NCBI RefSeq assembly: GCF_019722725.1
Contig: NZ_CP077941.1
Span: 3,348,001 to 3,412,000 of the forward strand
Direction: 5' to 3'
Source: Vreelandella profundi
GTDB lineage: Bacteria; Pseudomonadota; Gammaproteobacteria; Pseudomonadales; Halomonadaceae
DNA length: 64,000 nucleotides
Both the position numbers and the translations under genes were made by a program. Of this stretch, positions 40,389-50,055 are shown in pieces. The notes under the pieces were generated by a model. The model was not told the origin of the DNA, searched no databases, and saw only the letters and a list, made by a program, of their open reading frames with translations. Each line of letters opens with the position of its first letter. The stretch's first letter is position 1.

Positions 40389-42803
40389 TTAGGTTTCATC
40401 CACATCATCATGGTCAGGCTTTTCATGCTCAAATGTTTCGGAGGCTGATTGACGGCTGCGAGGGTCAAACCGATCATCCGACGTGGAGAGATCACCGGTT
40501 TTAGGCTGCCCAGCGGGGCTACCATCAATCGTAAAGGCTTGCTGCATAACCCGTAAGTTCGCGGGCGGTGCAGAGCCGGTTTTATCTTGCCCGAAGTAGA
40601 GCGTCGTATGCGGGAACGGAATCTCGATACCAGCCTCATCAAAGCGCAGCTTGACCAAACGGTTGTAGGCACGGCCAACGCCCCACTGATCGCCCGGCGT
40701 GGTTTTAATCACCACGCGGATGTTCACGGAGCTATCTGCCAAGGCGATTACGCCTGCCACCGTCATATCGGCCAACAGCTTATGGCTATGCTCTTCGCTG
40801 GCTTTGAGATCTTCAAACGCAAGCTTGAGCTGCTCAATGGCGCCGTCAATGCTTTCACGGTAAGCAATACCGTACTCGCCAACGTGATTACCAAACTCAC
40901 GCATATAGTTGGAGACAGTATCGACGCTTGAAAACGGCACAATGTGATACGTGCCCGAAAGGTCACGGATGCCCACAGAGCGGATGCTGAGCTTTTCAGC
41001 GGTACCGGTAATGCCACCCACGGTGACGACATCGCCGGTATTCATCGCGTTTTCGATCTGAATAAACACGCCCGTAATCACGTCTTGAACGAGCTTCTGG
41101 GCGCCGAAACCAATCGCTAAACCAAGCACACCGGCACCTGCAATCAGCGGGCCAATATTGATGCCAATTTCCGACAGCACAATCATGCCGGTAATGGTCA
41201 CCATGGCAATGGCCAGCGCATTGCGGAACAGGCTGAGCAGCGTTTTCGCCCGTGCAGAAGGCTCACCCATACCCGTTTCCGGGTTGAGCTTGTGCTCAAT
41301 CAAGCTTGCCAAACACAGCCAAACAGCGAGTGAAACAACCAAGATAACGGCAACGCCGGTTAGGTTGCCGACTAAGTTCGCGCCGCGCTCAGAGGCGTAC
41401 CAGGCGGCTAAATTAAAGGCACCCCAGGCATTCAGCACCAGCATGATGACCACGACCAAAATGATCGTGCGCAGCACGCGCAGGGCATTAGGCACATAGC
41501 TATTTAGGCGCGTTTCAAGCAGCGGTAGCTTACGACGCAGGTCGTCTGACAGCGTGATGCGCCGGCCAATCGTCTGCGTCAAGAAAGTTGACACCAATAG
41601 CCCGATCACAACCGCTGCTAACGTCTTCAGCGTTGCGTACATAACAAACGGCAGCGCATCGCCAGGGCGAATGAGCGTCAGTACAAACACCATCAGGAAA
41701 TAAAACAGAGCAAACAGATGCCAGGTGCGTGCAAATAGCTGCAGAGACACACGGCTGGCCGTCATCGTGGTTCTTGAGGCGGCTGCGTTAAGATTATTTC
41801 GCACGCGAACACGGTTTTTAAGCACAAAGCCGACGGCGTAAATGAACGCCATTAGCATGATCAGCGTACCCACTACCTGACCAAGCGATAGGGCCAGATA
41901 GAAGTTAACCAACGGCACCACAACCATAAGGCCGTAACCAACCATGCCAATCAAACGTGCCAACCAACGGTTCCAGTAGGACGCTTCCTGGGCCGAAATA
42001 GGCAGCAGGCGCAGCCCTTCATAGCGTGAAGAGAACAGCATCCGCACAGCGGCTTTAAGCAGTTCGATAATTAAGAAAGCATTTAAAAACAGCGATGCGC
42101 GAGTAGAAAGCTCACCGGTTTCACCCACCGCAAAGGTGGCTAATAAATTACCGCCCACATAGGCAAGGGCAACGAGCAGCACATCAATGAGCGCGGCAAT
42201 CAACACGCAGCCAATCAAGCGCAAGACGGGGGTTAAGTTGCTGCCATTGAGCGACCAGCTGCTGAGCTTGGTAAACAGCGGCTTGGCTAGGCGCCGAAAA
42301 ATCATAAACATCGCAAATGTCGCGACAATCACGATGCCCAGGTTGATCGCTGCACTGGTGAAAGCAGCCAAATCAAAGACGCTATCGGCCTCTTGCCCCG
42401 TGAATAGGTCTCCTAAGATGCTCACTACTTGCTCAAACTGGCCCCCCACATCGCTCACTATTTGGCTGGTGAGCTCGGCTAACTGGCGCGGCAGGGATAC
42501 ATCTTCCGGCGCCAGCTCGCTGCCCTGGGCAGCGGCCTCGGGCGACAGTTCAGAAGCAACGCTTTCGGGCAGCGCTGAAGCTTGATTGCGCAACATTTCA
42601 ATCAATTCTTGTCGCGAAGACTCATCTTCTAACAGACCGGCCAACGCCTCGTAGGAGGTAGGCTCTGCCTGAGCAGATGAGGCTGAACTATCGGCATTGG
42701 CCGATTCGCTGGGCGTGCTCTGCGCCATTGCTGGCGTGGCCATTAAGGCAATCATTGCCAGCAGCCAGACACCTAGCCAGGGTAATATACGAAGTGGCTT
42801 CAC
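40389..42803 (-). CDS. Mechanosensitive ion channel, MscS family (YbiO-like)
   Basis: An 804-residue channel protein with a signal peptide (cleaved near AMA-Q, residue 28), a Ser/Glu-rich periplasmic segment, about 11 membrane helices and a C-terminal MscS core. The pore helix is in AGAGVLGLAIGFGAQKLVQD near residue 560, followed by the beta domain (NTGDVVTVGGITGTAEKLSI). The length and layout resemble E. coli YbiO (moderate-conductance channel). It should release solutes on osmotic downshock, useful to a halophile. A polar C-terminal tail of about 60 residues follows the domain. Confidence 0.92.
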   Translation of the reverse strand: MKPLRILPWLGVWLLAMIALMATPAMAQSTPSESANADSSASSAQAEPTSYEALAGLLEDESSRQELIEMLRNQASALPESVASELSPEAAAQGSELAPEDVSLPRQLAELTSQIVSDVGGQFEQVVSILGDLFTGQEADSVFDLAAFTSAAINLGIVIVATFAMFMIFRRLAKPLFTKLSSWSLNGSNLTPVLRLIGCVLIAALIDVLLVALAYVGGNLLATFAVGETGELSTRASLFLNAFLIIELLKAAVRMLFSSRYEGLRLLPISAQEASYWNRWLARLIGMVGYGLMVVVPLVNFYLALSLGQVVGTLIMLMAFIYAVGFVLKNRVRVRNNLNAAASRTTMTASRVSLQLFARTWHLFALFYFLMVFVLTLIRPGDALPFVMYATLKTLAAVVIGLLVSTFLTQTIGRRITLSDDLRRKLPLLETRLNSYVPNALRVLRTIILVVVIMLVLNAWGAFNLAAWYASERGANLVGNLTGVAVILVVSLAVWLCLASLIEHKLNPETGMGEPSARAKTLLSLFRNALAIAMVTITGMIVLSEIGINIGPLIAGAGVLGLAIGFGAQKLVQDVITGVFIQIENAMNTGDVVTVGGITGTAEKLSIRSVGIRDLSGTYHIVPFSSVDTVSNYMREFGNHVGEYGIAYRESIDGAIEQLKLAFEDLKASEEHSHKLLADMTVAGVIALADSSVNIRVVIKTTPGDQWGVGRAYNRLVKLRFDEAGIEIPFPHTTLYFGQDKTGSAPPANLRVMQQAFTIDGSPAGQPKTGDLSTSDDRFDPRSRQSASETFEHEKPDHDDVDET

Positions 42804-42939
42804 ACCTTAACCTCCCTTTGGGTGAGTATTCTTTTCAATCTAGCGGCTGCAGGGTGTTACGCAGCCAATATTGCCGACACTGACAACTAAGCCAGTTATA
42901 AAGCTGTACAGGGTAACACGACTTGATTAACAAGGTGTT

Positions 42940-43371
42940 TCACTGACATAGCGGTGCCAGCCATTGATTCGCCAAGAGCAGCACCAGTGCGTAGCGAGCG
43001 CCCTTGGCAACCACAATCCACGCTAACGCCCGCCACCAGGGCAGCCGAAATACACCGGCGAGCACGGTGAGCGGATCACCGACAATCGGCGCCCATGACA
43101 TCAGCAGACTCACTTCGCCAAAACGGTGGTACCAACCCTCGGCGCGTGCCAAGCTGCGTGGCGATGCCGGAAACCAGCGGCGGTCCTGAAACCGGCGTGC
43201 ATAGCGCCCCATCGCAACGTTGATCATGCTGCCGAGCGTATTGCCCGCCGTGGCCACGAACCACAGAGCAAGCGTAGGCTCACCCACGCACCAGAGCCGT
43301 GCTAGCCACACTTCAGACCCACCGGGTAATAAGGTGGCGCTTACCAAGGCGACTAGAAACAAACTTAGCAT
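42940..43371 (-). CDS. YqaA family membrane protein (SNARE-associated/DedA-like)
   Basis: A 143-residue inner-membrane protein with about four helices. It begins MLSLFLVALVSATLLPGGSE, matching the YqaA start, and has the GNTLGSMINVAMGRY motif and RFGEVSLLMSWAPIVGDPLT typical of the DedA superfamily. ATG at 43371 is chosen by homology; an in-frame codon at 43482 would overlap the IclR gene heavily and add unrelated sequence. The function of YqaA is not established; DedA relatives flip lipids. Confidence 0.85.
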   Translation of the reverse strand: MLSLFLVALVSATLLPGGSEVWLARLWCVGEPTLALWFVATAGNTLGSMINVAMGRYARRFQDRRWFPASPRSLARAEGWYHRFGEVSLLMSWAPIVGDPLTVLAGVFRLPWWRALAWIVVAKGARYALVLLLANQWLAPLCQ

Positions 43372-43417
43372 TGCTTTAAAAACATTATTGCAAAACCATA
43401 GCCCCTGTCGGCCTACG

Positions 43418-44239
43418 CTAGCGCGGCACTTGCCCGCCCAGCTGCTGGGTAATTTCATCGGCGGTTTGACGAACAAGATCACCCAGGGTTAGCAATCGAG
43501 CTTCGGGAATCCTTGCCATCGGGCCTGAAACCGATATTGCCGCCATTGGCCTGCCGTGCTCATCAAACACACAGGCAGCCACGCAGTGCAGGCCAATGGC
43601 ATGCTCCTCACGATCACAGGCAAAGCCCTGCGCGCGAATTTTCGCCATCTCGGCTTGCAGCGTGTCGGGCTGATAGAGCGTATTCGTCGTCACTCGTGCA
43701 AGCTCGCCTTGTTCCAGCAGCTGCAGGCGCTCATCATCGGGCATCCACGCCAGTAGCGCTTTACCCACACCGGAGGCGTGCAGCGGCGCGCGGGAGCCCA
43801 GGCGGGTAATCATGCGCATCATCTGAGGCGACTCGTGCTGAGCAAGAAATACCGCCGTTGCCCCATCGCGAATGCCCACGTTAGCCGTTTCGGCCGTTTC
43901 GGTCGTTAGCCGACGCAGAAATGGGCGACTGGTCGCCACTACGTCGCGCGCTTCCAGAAAGCTGTTGCCGATACGGAAGGTTTTGACATCGATCCGCCAC
44001 AGACCTTGCTCATTTTCTTGCGTCACAAAGCCTTGGCTTTGTAGCGCCTGCAGCAGCCGATGGGTCGTTGAGGGCGCAAGCTCAGCCATCTCTGCCACTT
44101 CTGACAGCGCTAAGCCTAGCGGGCTGGCCGCGAGATGCTCCATCAGCGTTAGGCCACGTACCAGTGACTGGCTATGGCCCCCGCTGGCTTTGGCGGTACT
44201 CGCCGGACGACCGACCGTCCTGCGTTTGGCTTCACTCAC
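43418..44239 (-). CDS. IclR family transcriptional regulator
   Basis: A 273-residue regulator. An N-terminal basic tail precedes the winged helix (about residues 25-90; ALSEVAEMAELAPSTTHRLL), followed by the IclR effector domain (about 95-265) with the conserved LHASGVGKALLAW and ISVSGPMARIP. It is probably a repressor of nearby catabolic genes. The enoyl-CoA hydratase gene immediately upstream on the same strand is one candidate target. A tandem repeat lies in the region between them. Confidence 0.94.
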   Translation of the reverse strand: MSEAKRRTVGRPASTAKASGGHSQSLVRGLTLMEHLAASPLGLALSEVAEMAELAPSTTHRLLQALQSQGFVTQENEQGLWRIDVKTFRIGNSFLEARDVVATSRPFLRRLTTETAETANVGIRDGATAVFLAQHESPQMMRMITRLGSRAPLHASGVGKALLAWMPDDERLQLLEQGELARVTTNTLYQPDTLQAEMAKIRAQGFACDREEHAIGLHCVAACVFDEHGRPMAAISVSGPMARIPEARLLTLGDLVRQTADEITQQLGGQVPR

Positions 44240-44282
44240 CGGGCTCTCTCCTAAAAGGCTCTTTTAAAAAACGATCTTAAAA

Positions 44283-44372
44283 GCGCCTTTCCTGAAGACG
44301 CCGTCCCTGGAAACAGCATTTCTGACAATACCGTTCCTGAAAATACTATTTCTAAACATACTATTTCTAAAC
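44283..44372. repeat. Six degenerate 15-bp tandem repeats upstream of the IclR gene
   Basis: Units start at 44283, 44298, 44313, 44328, 44343 and 44358. The last two are identical (ATACTATTTCTAAAC); earlier units diverge progressively toward GCGCCTTTCCTGAAG, sharing the pattern of a pyrimidine run then CTGAA or CTAAA. The array lies between the IclR start (44239) and the enoyl-CoA hydratase stop and is non-coding. Confidence 0.8.
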
Positions 44373-44455
44373 ATAATCAGAGCATCAGGATAACGTGCCA
44401 AAGCGACCGCTGTCGCGTTTACGGAAACGAATTCCACTAAAGCAGTAGCGTCACG

Positions 44456-45292
44456 TTAACAATGCCGCCATTGCGGTGGTCGCTTGCCAATAAACGCATC
44501 AATACCTTCGCCTACGTCCTCGGCCAGCATATTGCAGGCCATCGTTTCACCGGCAAAGGCGTAAGCCTCGTCAAGCGGTATGGCAAGCTGGCGAGCAAAC
44601 ATCGCTTTGCCGGTACGCACCGCCACGGCGCTTTTAGCACAGATGCTTGCGGTCAGCGTCGCTACAGCCTCATCCAGCGCATCATCGTCGGCCACACGAT
44701 TAATCAACCCCCACTCGGCGGCCTGCTCGGCGCTGATAAACTCGCCGGTGAGCAGCATTTCCATGGCACGTTTACGCGCCACGTTGCGCGACAGTGCCAC
44801 GGCGGGCGTAGAGCAAAATAGCCCTACATTAATGCCCGACACGGCAAACCGGGCACTGCGCGCGGCTACCGCTAAATCGCAGCTCGCCACCAGTTGGCAG
44901 CCAGCGGCCGTGGCAATACCCTGAACCTTAGCAATCACCGGCACCGGCAGGTTAACAATGGCCTGCATTACCTCGCTACAGCGGGTAAACAACGCCTGGT
45001 AGTAAGCTTTAGTGGGGTTGGCGCGCATCTGCTTTAAATCATGCCCGGCGCAAAAGGCCTTGCCCTCTGCGGCGATCACGACGCAGCGCACGCGGCTATC
45101 GTCGGCAATCTCGGCTAACGCCTGCTGAAAGGCTTGTAGCATAGCTTCAGAGAGCGCATTAAAACGCTCAGGAGCGCGCATGGTTAGCGTTGTAACACCT
45201 TGATGGTCGCTGCGTTGCAGGATGGGGGCGATTGAAGATGGTTCTTCAGAAGAGGCCCCTTGAGAAGACGAGCCGTTAGAGATGATGGGCAT
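44456..45292 (-). CDS. Enoyl-CoA hydratase/isomerase family protein
   Basis: A 278-residue crotonase-fold protein. The first oxyanion motif is FCAGHDLKQM at residues 80-89, followed by GIATAAGCQLVASCDLAVAA with the second glycine loop. The string resembles the ECHDC3-like branch of the family. It hydrates or isomerises an acyl-CoA, but the true substrate is not visible. ATG at 45292 is preferred, with GGAG upstream; an earlier in-frame codon adds 16 residues. The first 30 residues are a Ser-rich extension not typical of the family. Confidence 0.9.
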   Translation of the reverse strand: MPIISNGSSSQGASSEEPSSIAPILQRSDHQGVTTLTMRAPERFNALSEAMLQAFQQALAEIADDSRVRCVVIAAEGKAFCAGHDLKQMRANPTKAYYQALFTRCSEVMQAIVNLPVPVIAKVQGIATAAGCQLVASCDLAVAARSARFAVSGINVGLFCSTPAVALSRNVARKRAMEMLLTGEFISAEQAAEWGLINRVADDDALDEAVATLTASICAKSAVAVRTGKAMFARQLAIPLDEAYAFAGETMACNMLAEDVGEGIDAFIGKRPPQWRHC

Positions 45293-45357
45293 GATGAACT
45301 CCAATTTGAGTAACACATGGCCCATCAGTCTAGCGCACAAGGTGCGCGCATTGATCG

Positions 45358-46332
45358 CTACTTCTTCATTTTGCGCGTGTCGCGCCCTAAGGGATGGGGC
45401 TCGCCACGAGACTTGGCAAGCTCAATCTGGCGCTGGCGTTCGCGCGCAGCGGCGCGGGTTTTCTCGGGCAGCGAATCAATACAGTGGGGGCAGCTAATGC
45501 CGGGCTCAAAGGCGGAGGACTGCATATCGTTGGCCGAGATCGGCATACGGCAGGCGTGGCACTGCTCAAACTCACCTTTGCTTAAATCGTGGCGTACCGT
45601 GACGCGGTTATCGAACACAAAGCACTCGCCGCGCCACAGCGACTGCGCTTCCGGGACCTTCTCCAGGTAGTTCAGCACGCCGCCCTTTAAGTGATAAACC
45701 TCTTCAAAGCCCTCTTTAAGCATAAAGCTCGAGGCTTTTTCGCAGCGAATGCCGCCGGTGCAGAACATGGCCACTTTTTTATGCTTTTCAGGGTCGTAGT
45801 GCTCGCGCACGTACTCAGGGAATTCCCGAAAGGTCGTAGTTTTTGGGTCTATCGCGCGCTCAAAGCTGCCGATGGCCACTTCATAGTCGTTGCGCGTATC
45901 GATCACCAGCACTTCTGGGTCGGCAATCACGGCGTTCCAGTCTTCCGGCTCAACGTAGGTACCGACGGTGTCGTTGGGGTCAATATCCGGCACGCCGAGC
46001 GTCACGATCTCTTTTTTGAGCTTCACCTTAGTGCGATAGAACGGCGTTGCATCGCAGTAAGACTCTTTATGATCAATATCAGCCAGGCGCGAGTCGGCGG
46101 TCAGCCAGCTAAGCAGCGCATCAATGCCAGCGCGACTGCCTGCAACCGTGCCGTTAATGCCTTCTTTAGCGAGCAGCAAGGTACCCGTGACACCGTTATC
46201 CAGCATTGTTTGGTGCAGCGGGTCACGCAGCGCTTCAAAGTCGTTCAAAGTGACAAATTTATACAGCGCCGCGACCACGGTGGGCGGCACGGGGCTGGAA
46301 GGAGTGCTGGAGATTGTGGTGGCTACTGACAT
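45358..46332 (-). CDS. trhO: tRNA uridine(34) hydroxylase TrhO (rhodanese family)
   Basis: A 324-residue protein matching TrhO (YceA), which hydroxylates U34 of certain tRNAs on the route to cmo5U and mo5U. An N-terminal acylphosphatase-like domain contains [14 protein letters not shown]; the rhodanese domain has the active-site loop [12 protein letters not shown] with C191 and C197. Four cysteines in the C-terminal region (CHACRMP, CPHC) may bind metal. The C terminus is basic. Normal length for the family. Confidence 0.93.
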   Translation of the reverse strand: MSVATTISSTPSSPVPPTVVAALYKFVTLNDFEALRDPLHQTMLDNGVTGTLLLAKEGINGTVAGSRAGIDALLSWLTADSRLADIDHKESYCDATPFYRTKVKLKKEIVTLGVPDIDPNDTVGTYVEPEDWNAVIADPEVLVIDTRNDYEVAIGSFERAIDPKTTTFREFPEYVREHYDPEKHKKVAMFCTGGIRCEKASSFMLKEGFEEVYHLKGGVLNYLEKVPEAQSLWRGECFVFDNRVTVRHDLSKGEFEQCHACRMPISANDMQSSAFEPGISCPHCIDSLPEKTRAAARERQRQIELAKSRGEPHPLGRDTRKMKK

Positions 46333-46561
46333 GTGAAGCTCCTGGTAGTCGCCCTCGCAAAGGGCGGACCGGGTGAATAATCGCGCTCATTCTACCCCAA
46401 AGCGTCGCGCGCTTGAATCTTGGATGCCTTCGCCGGGGGTCAAACGGTGATCTCAATCCATCGATTTATTCGACGAGATCGTACTGAAACCTTCACCCCA
46501 CGCCGTTCTAACGAGGCGTATATTGGGCCTATTCCACCCCACGCACGTCAGGGAGTACTTC

Positions 46562-47251
46562 ATGATTATTCGTCGAGCTAATGAACGCGGCTACGCTGAC
46601 CACGGCTGGCTACGTTCTTACCATACCTTTTCCTTCGCCAACTACGTCGATCCAAAGCACATGGGGTTTCGCGCCCTGCGCGTTATCAATGAAGACCGCG
46701 TGACGGGCGGCAATGGCTTTGGCGCTCACTCCCACCGGGACATGGAGATTATCTCCTACGTGCTGGAAGGGGAAATGGAGCACAAAGACAATATGGGCAA
46801 CGGTGAGGTCATGCGCCCGGGCGACGTGCAGCGTATGTCGGCAGGCACCGGCGTGCAGCACAGCGAGTTTAACCATTCTCAGCAGGCCGACCTGCATTTT
46901 CTGCAGATATGGATTGAGCCCAAACAGCTAGGCATTGCCCCCAGCTACGAGCAGAAAGCCTTCCCGACGGCTGAGCGGCAAGGAAAGTGGCGCCTAGTGG
47001 CCTCTCAAGAGGGCCGCGAAGGCTCCGTCAGCGTCAATCAAGACGTTAACCTTTATGCAGGGCTGTTCGCGGCAGGTGAGAGCGCGACTACGCCAACCAC
47101 TCGCCATGCCTGGCTGCATGTTGTTAACGGCACTATGGCGATTAACGGTGAAACGCTCGGCGCAGGCGACGCAGCCGCTTTTCAGCCGGAAGAGGCAATT
47201 ACCCTTACCGGCAAGGAAGCGGGCGAAGTGCTGCTGTTTGATTTGGCTTAG
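46562..47251 (+). CDS. Pirin family protein (YhhW-like)
   Basis: A 229-residue bicupin. The metal-binding residues H56 and H58 (HSHRD), H100 and E102 (HSEFNH) are those expected for pirins, some of which act as quercetin dioxygenases. The N-terminal cupin holds the metal site and the C-terminal cupin does not. ATG at 46562 has GGGAG at 46551-46555; an in-frame codon 39 bases upstream is unlikely. The physiological substrate is unknown. Confidence 0.92.
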   Translation: MIIRRANERGYADHGWLRSYHTFSFANYVDPKHMGFRALRVINEDRVTGGNGFGAHSHRDMEIISYVLEGEMEHKDNMGNGEVMRPGDVQRMSAGTGVQHSEFNHSQQADLHFLQIWIEPKQLGIAPSYEQKAFPTAERQGKWRLVASQEGREGSVSVNQDVNLYAGLFAAGESATTPTTRHAWLHVVNGTMAINGETLGAGDAAAFQPEEAITLTGKEAGEVLLFDLA

Positions 47252-47284
47252 CGGTTTGACCTGGCTTAATAGCCTGCACCAACT

Positions 47285-47317
47285 AAAACGGCGCCTCAAA
47301 AGAGGCGCCGTTTTTTT
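47285..47317. terminator. Bidirectional terminator between pirin and serA
   Basis: AAAACGGCGCCTC pairs perfectly with GAGGCGCCGTTTT around AAAA, with T-tracts on both strands. It lies 33 bases after the pirin stop and 24 bases from the serA stop. Confidence 0.95.
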
Positions 47318-47340
47318 GCTGTGGCTTTTACCGCTAAGCG

Positions 47341-48585
47341 TTAGCTGTTATGCGCCGAGTAGAGCGCACGAATTTTCAGCGTGTGGTCTACCTGCTTCAA
47401 CGCTTCAAGCGCTTGAGGGCCGTAGGCTTTATCAACATCGATGACCACATAGCCGACTTTCTCATTGGTCTGCAGATACTGGCCGGAGATATTGATGCCA
47501 TTTTCAGACAACACACGGTTAATCTGCGACAGCACGCCCGGTACGTTGTCATGAATATGCAGCAGGCGATGCTTGTCTGGATGCGCAGGCAGCGCCACTT
47601 CAGGGAAGTTAACTGAGGTCACGGTAGTGCCGTTATCAGAATACGTAATCAGTTTTTCTGACACTTCAATGCCGATGTTCTCCTGAGCTTCCAGGGTTGA
47701 ACCACCCACGTGCGGCGTCAAAATCACGTTTTCTAGGCCACGCAGCGGGCTCTGAAACTCCTCGTTGTTACCTTTCGGCTCCACTGGGAAGACATCAATC
47801 GCCGCACCGTTTAGCTTGCCCGCTTTAATCGCATCCGCCAGCGGTTCGATTTCCACCACGCTGCCGCGTGCAGCATTGATCAAAATTGCGCCTTGTTTCA
47901 TGGCCGCAATCTCTTTCGCGCCGATCATCCAGCGGGTTGAAGCAAGATCAGGCACGTGAAGGCTGACCACATCCGCACGCCCTAACAGCTCTTCAAGGCT
48001 GCCCACTTGGCTGGCATTACCCATGCCCAGCTTAGCAATGACGTCGTAAAAAATAACGTTAAAGCCCAGCGACTCGGCCAGCACAGAGAGCTGCGCGCCG
48101 ATGCTGCCGTAGCCAACAATACCCAGCGTTTTACCGCGGGCTTCATGGGAATTTTTCGCTGATTTCAGCCAGCCGCCCTGATGGGCACGAGCGTTTTTCT
48201 CAGGAATGCCGCGCAGCAGCATAATCGATTCTGCCAGCACCAGCTCAGCCACGGAGCGCGTATTAGAGTACGGGGCATTGAACACCGCGATGCCACGCGT
48301 CAGCGCCGCCGTCAAATCGACCTGGTTGGTGCCTATACAGAAACAGCCAACGCCCACCAGCTTCTCTGCCGCTTCGAAAACGCGCTCAGTCAGCTGCGTC
48401 CGCGAGCGAATACCGATGAAGTGCACATCGCGGATCTTTTCGATCAGCGCATCTTCATCCAGCGACGTCGGCAGGTGCTCAATGCTGGCGTAACCTGATG
48501 AGTGAAAATTGTCCACCGCGCTTTGGTGGACGCCCTCGAGTAGCAGGATCTTGATCTTGCTCTTGTCCAGGGACGTTTTGGCCAT
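47341..48585 (-). CDS. serA: D-3-phosphoglycerate dehydrogenase SerA
   Basis: A 414-residue enzyme of serine synthesis, oxidising 3-phosphoglycerate with NAD+. The nucleotide motif GIVGYGSIGAQLSVLAESLG is near residues 155-175; the catalytic Arg is in NAARGSVVE and the His in LTPHVGGST. A C-terminal ACT domain (about 340-410; NVPGVLSQINRVLSENGINI) provides serine feedback. This is the E. coli type of SerA in length. Convergent with the pirin gene. Confidence 0.97.
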   Translation of the reverse strand: MAKTSLDKSKIKILLLEGVHQSAVDNFHSSGYASIEHLPTSLDEDALIEKIRDVHFIGIRSRTQLTERVFEAAEKLVGVGCFCIGTNQVDLTAALTRGIAVFNAPYSNTRSVAELVLAESIMLLRGIPEKNARAHQGGWLKSAKNSHEARGKTLGIVGYGSIGAQLSVLAESLGFNVIFYDVIAKLGMGNASQVGSLEELLGRADVVSLHVPDLASTRWMIGAKEIAAMKQGAILINAARGSVVEIEPLADAIKAGKLNGAAIDVFPVEPKGNNEEFQSPLRGLENVILTPHVGGSTLEAQENIGIEVSEKLITYSDNGTTVTSVNFPEVALPAHPDKHRLLHIHDNVPGVLSQINRVLSENGINISGQYLQTNEKVGYVVIDVDKAYGPQALEALKQVDHTLKIRALYSAHNS

Positions 48586-48821
48586 GGCTGAATCAACCTC
48601 TAATGGGCGGCGGCATGCGCCGTGTATCGGTTCACGGGAGGCCCATATCCTAGCACAGCCCGCCCCATTCAGACCGATTCAAGATGATGAAAAGTGTGCG
48701 GGCTAACGATGAATCTGTCGCAAGTCGTTGCCTTAAGCGTATGTGGAAAGGCAGACGTCCCCCCCAGGCGTCGGTGTATACTGTGTGCTTATATTTAAAA
48801 TATCGGTTTGCAGGCACCCCA

Positions 48822-49136
48822 ATGAGCGACACCACATCATCTCCGCAGGATTTTGCCGCGACGGTTGAGCAACTTGAAACCATCGTCGAACGCCTAGAGT
48901 CAGGCGAGCTCTCATTGGAAAATGCGCTGACGGCATTTGAGCAGGGCGTGCGATTAACCCGCGATGCTCAGCAGCGCCTGGATACCGCTGAGCTTAAAGT
49001 GCGGGCACTCAGTGAAGACAGCGAAGGACGCTTAAACGTGACACCCTTTGCCGGCCCTGACGATGCTAAGCCCGATCTCAAGGACGTTCCCAAGGGCGAG
49101 GCCGAGGAAGACAGCAAGGAGATGCCCCCATGGTAG
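48822..49136 (+). CDS. xseB: Exodeoxyribonuclease VII small subunit XseB
   Basis: A 104-residue protein: the conserved helical core [20 protein letters not shown] and [20 protein letters not shown] occupies residues 10-55, followed by an acidic tail of about 30 residues longer than usual. It binds XseA to form the single-strand nuclease. ATG at 48822 is chosen by homology. It overlaps ispA by 7 bases, heading the xseB-ispA-dxs unit common in gammaproteobacteria. Confidence 0.95.
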   Translation: MSDTTSSPQDFAATVEQLETIVERLESGELSLENALTAFEQGVRLTRDAQQRLDTAELKVRALSEDSEGRLNVTPFAGPDDAKPDLKDVPKGEAEEDSKEMPPW

Positions 49137-50038
49137 CCACGCAGTCTAGCCAGCTTGCCGCCCTGCGCCTTACTAGCACTGCCCGCGTAGATGCGACCCT
49201 AGCGGCGCTGTTTGATTATAGAAAGCTTGATAATCGCCCAGCGGTCGCGCCCCGGCTTGAGGCCGCCATGCGCCATGGCCTGCTAGCCGGCGGTAAACGC
49301 CTGCGCCCACTGCTGGTGTATATGGCGGGCCACGCGGTGGGCGCAGAAGACGACGCGCTGGACGCCCCTGCCGCAGCGATTGAGCTGATTCACGCCTACT
49401 CGCTGATTCATGACGACCTGCCCGCCATGGACGACGACGATCTGCGTCGCGGCCAGCCTACCGTGCATAAAGCCTTCGATGAGGCGACCGCGATTCTAGC
49501 CGGAGATGCGCTGCAGGCGCTGGCCTTTGAAGTACTGGCCAGCACGGCGCATCCACGGCTAGGTAATTTGATATATACGCTTGCCTGCGCCTCGGGGCGC
49601 GATGGCATGGTGGCAGGCCAAGCGCTGGATCTGGACGCGGTCGGTGGTCATCCGGATGTCGATGCGCTGGCCCACATGCACGCCCATAAAACCGGCGCCC
49701 TGATCGTTGCCGCCGTGCGCTTAGGCGGCCTTGTAGCGGTGGCGGAAGACGACCCGCGTTTAAACGCCCTGACTCGCTACGCCGCCGCCATTGGTTTAGC
49801 CTTCCAGATTCACGACGACATACTGGACGTGACCGGCGACACCGCTACCCTAGGTAAAACGTCAGGCGCCGATGCCGCGCGTGCCAAGCCCACCTATCCC
49901 AGCCTGCTGGGTTTAGAGGGCGCACAGCGTAAAGCACAAAGCCTGATCGACGAGGCCATTGCCGCGCTTACCCCACTGGGTGAGCGTGCTGCACCGCTGG
50001 CCGATCTTGCTCACTATATGATCGAGCGCGACCACTAA
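49130..50038 (+). CDS. ispA: Farnesyl diphosphate synthase IspA
   Basis: A 302-residue prenyltransferase that condenses IPP with DMAPP and GPP to farnesyl diphosphate. The first aspartate-rich motif DDLPAMD starts at D95 and the second, DDILD, at D229. GGKRLRP near residue 55 binds IPP. It starts within the last codons of xseB and is followed 17 bases later by dxs, so isoprenoid precursor and chain synthesis are encoded together. Confidence 0.97.
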   Translation: MVATQSSQLAALRLTSTARVDATLAALFDYRKLDNRPAVAPRLEAAMRHGLLAGGKRLRPLLVYMAGHAVGAEDDALDAPAAAIELIHAYSLIHDDLPAMDDDDLRRGQPTVHKAFDEATAILAGDALQALAFEVLASTAHPRLGNLIYTLACASGRDGMVAGQALDLDAVGGHPDVDALAHMHAHKTGALIVAAVRLGGLVAVAEDDPRLNALTRYAAAIGLAFQIHDDILDVTGDTATLGKTSGADAARAKPTYPSLLGLEGAQRKAQSLIDEAIAALTPLGERAAPLADLAHYMIERDH

Positions 50039-50055
50039 ACAATGTCTATGAAAAC

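Noticed and set aside
44283..44372. CRISPR array
   Set aside because: The units are contiguous 15-bp tandem repeats without spacers, and no cas genes are near.
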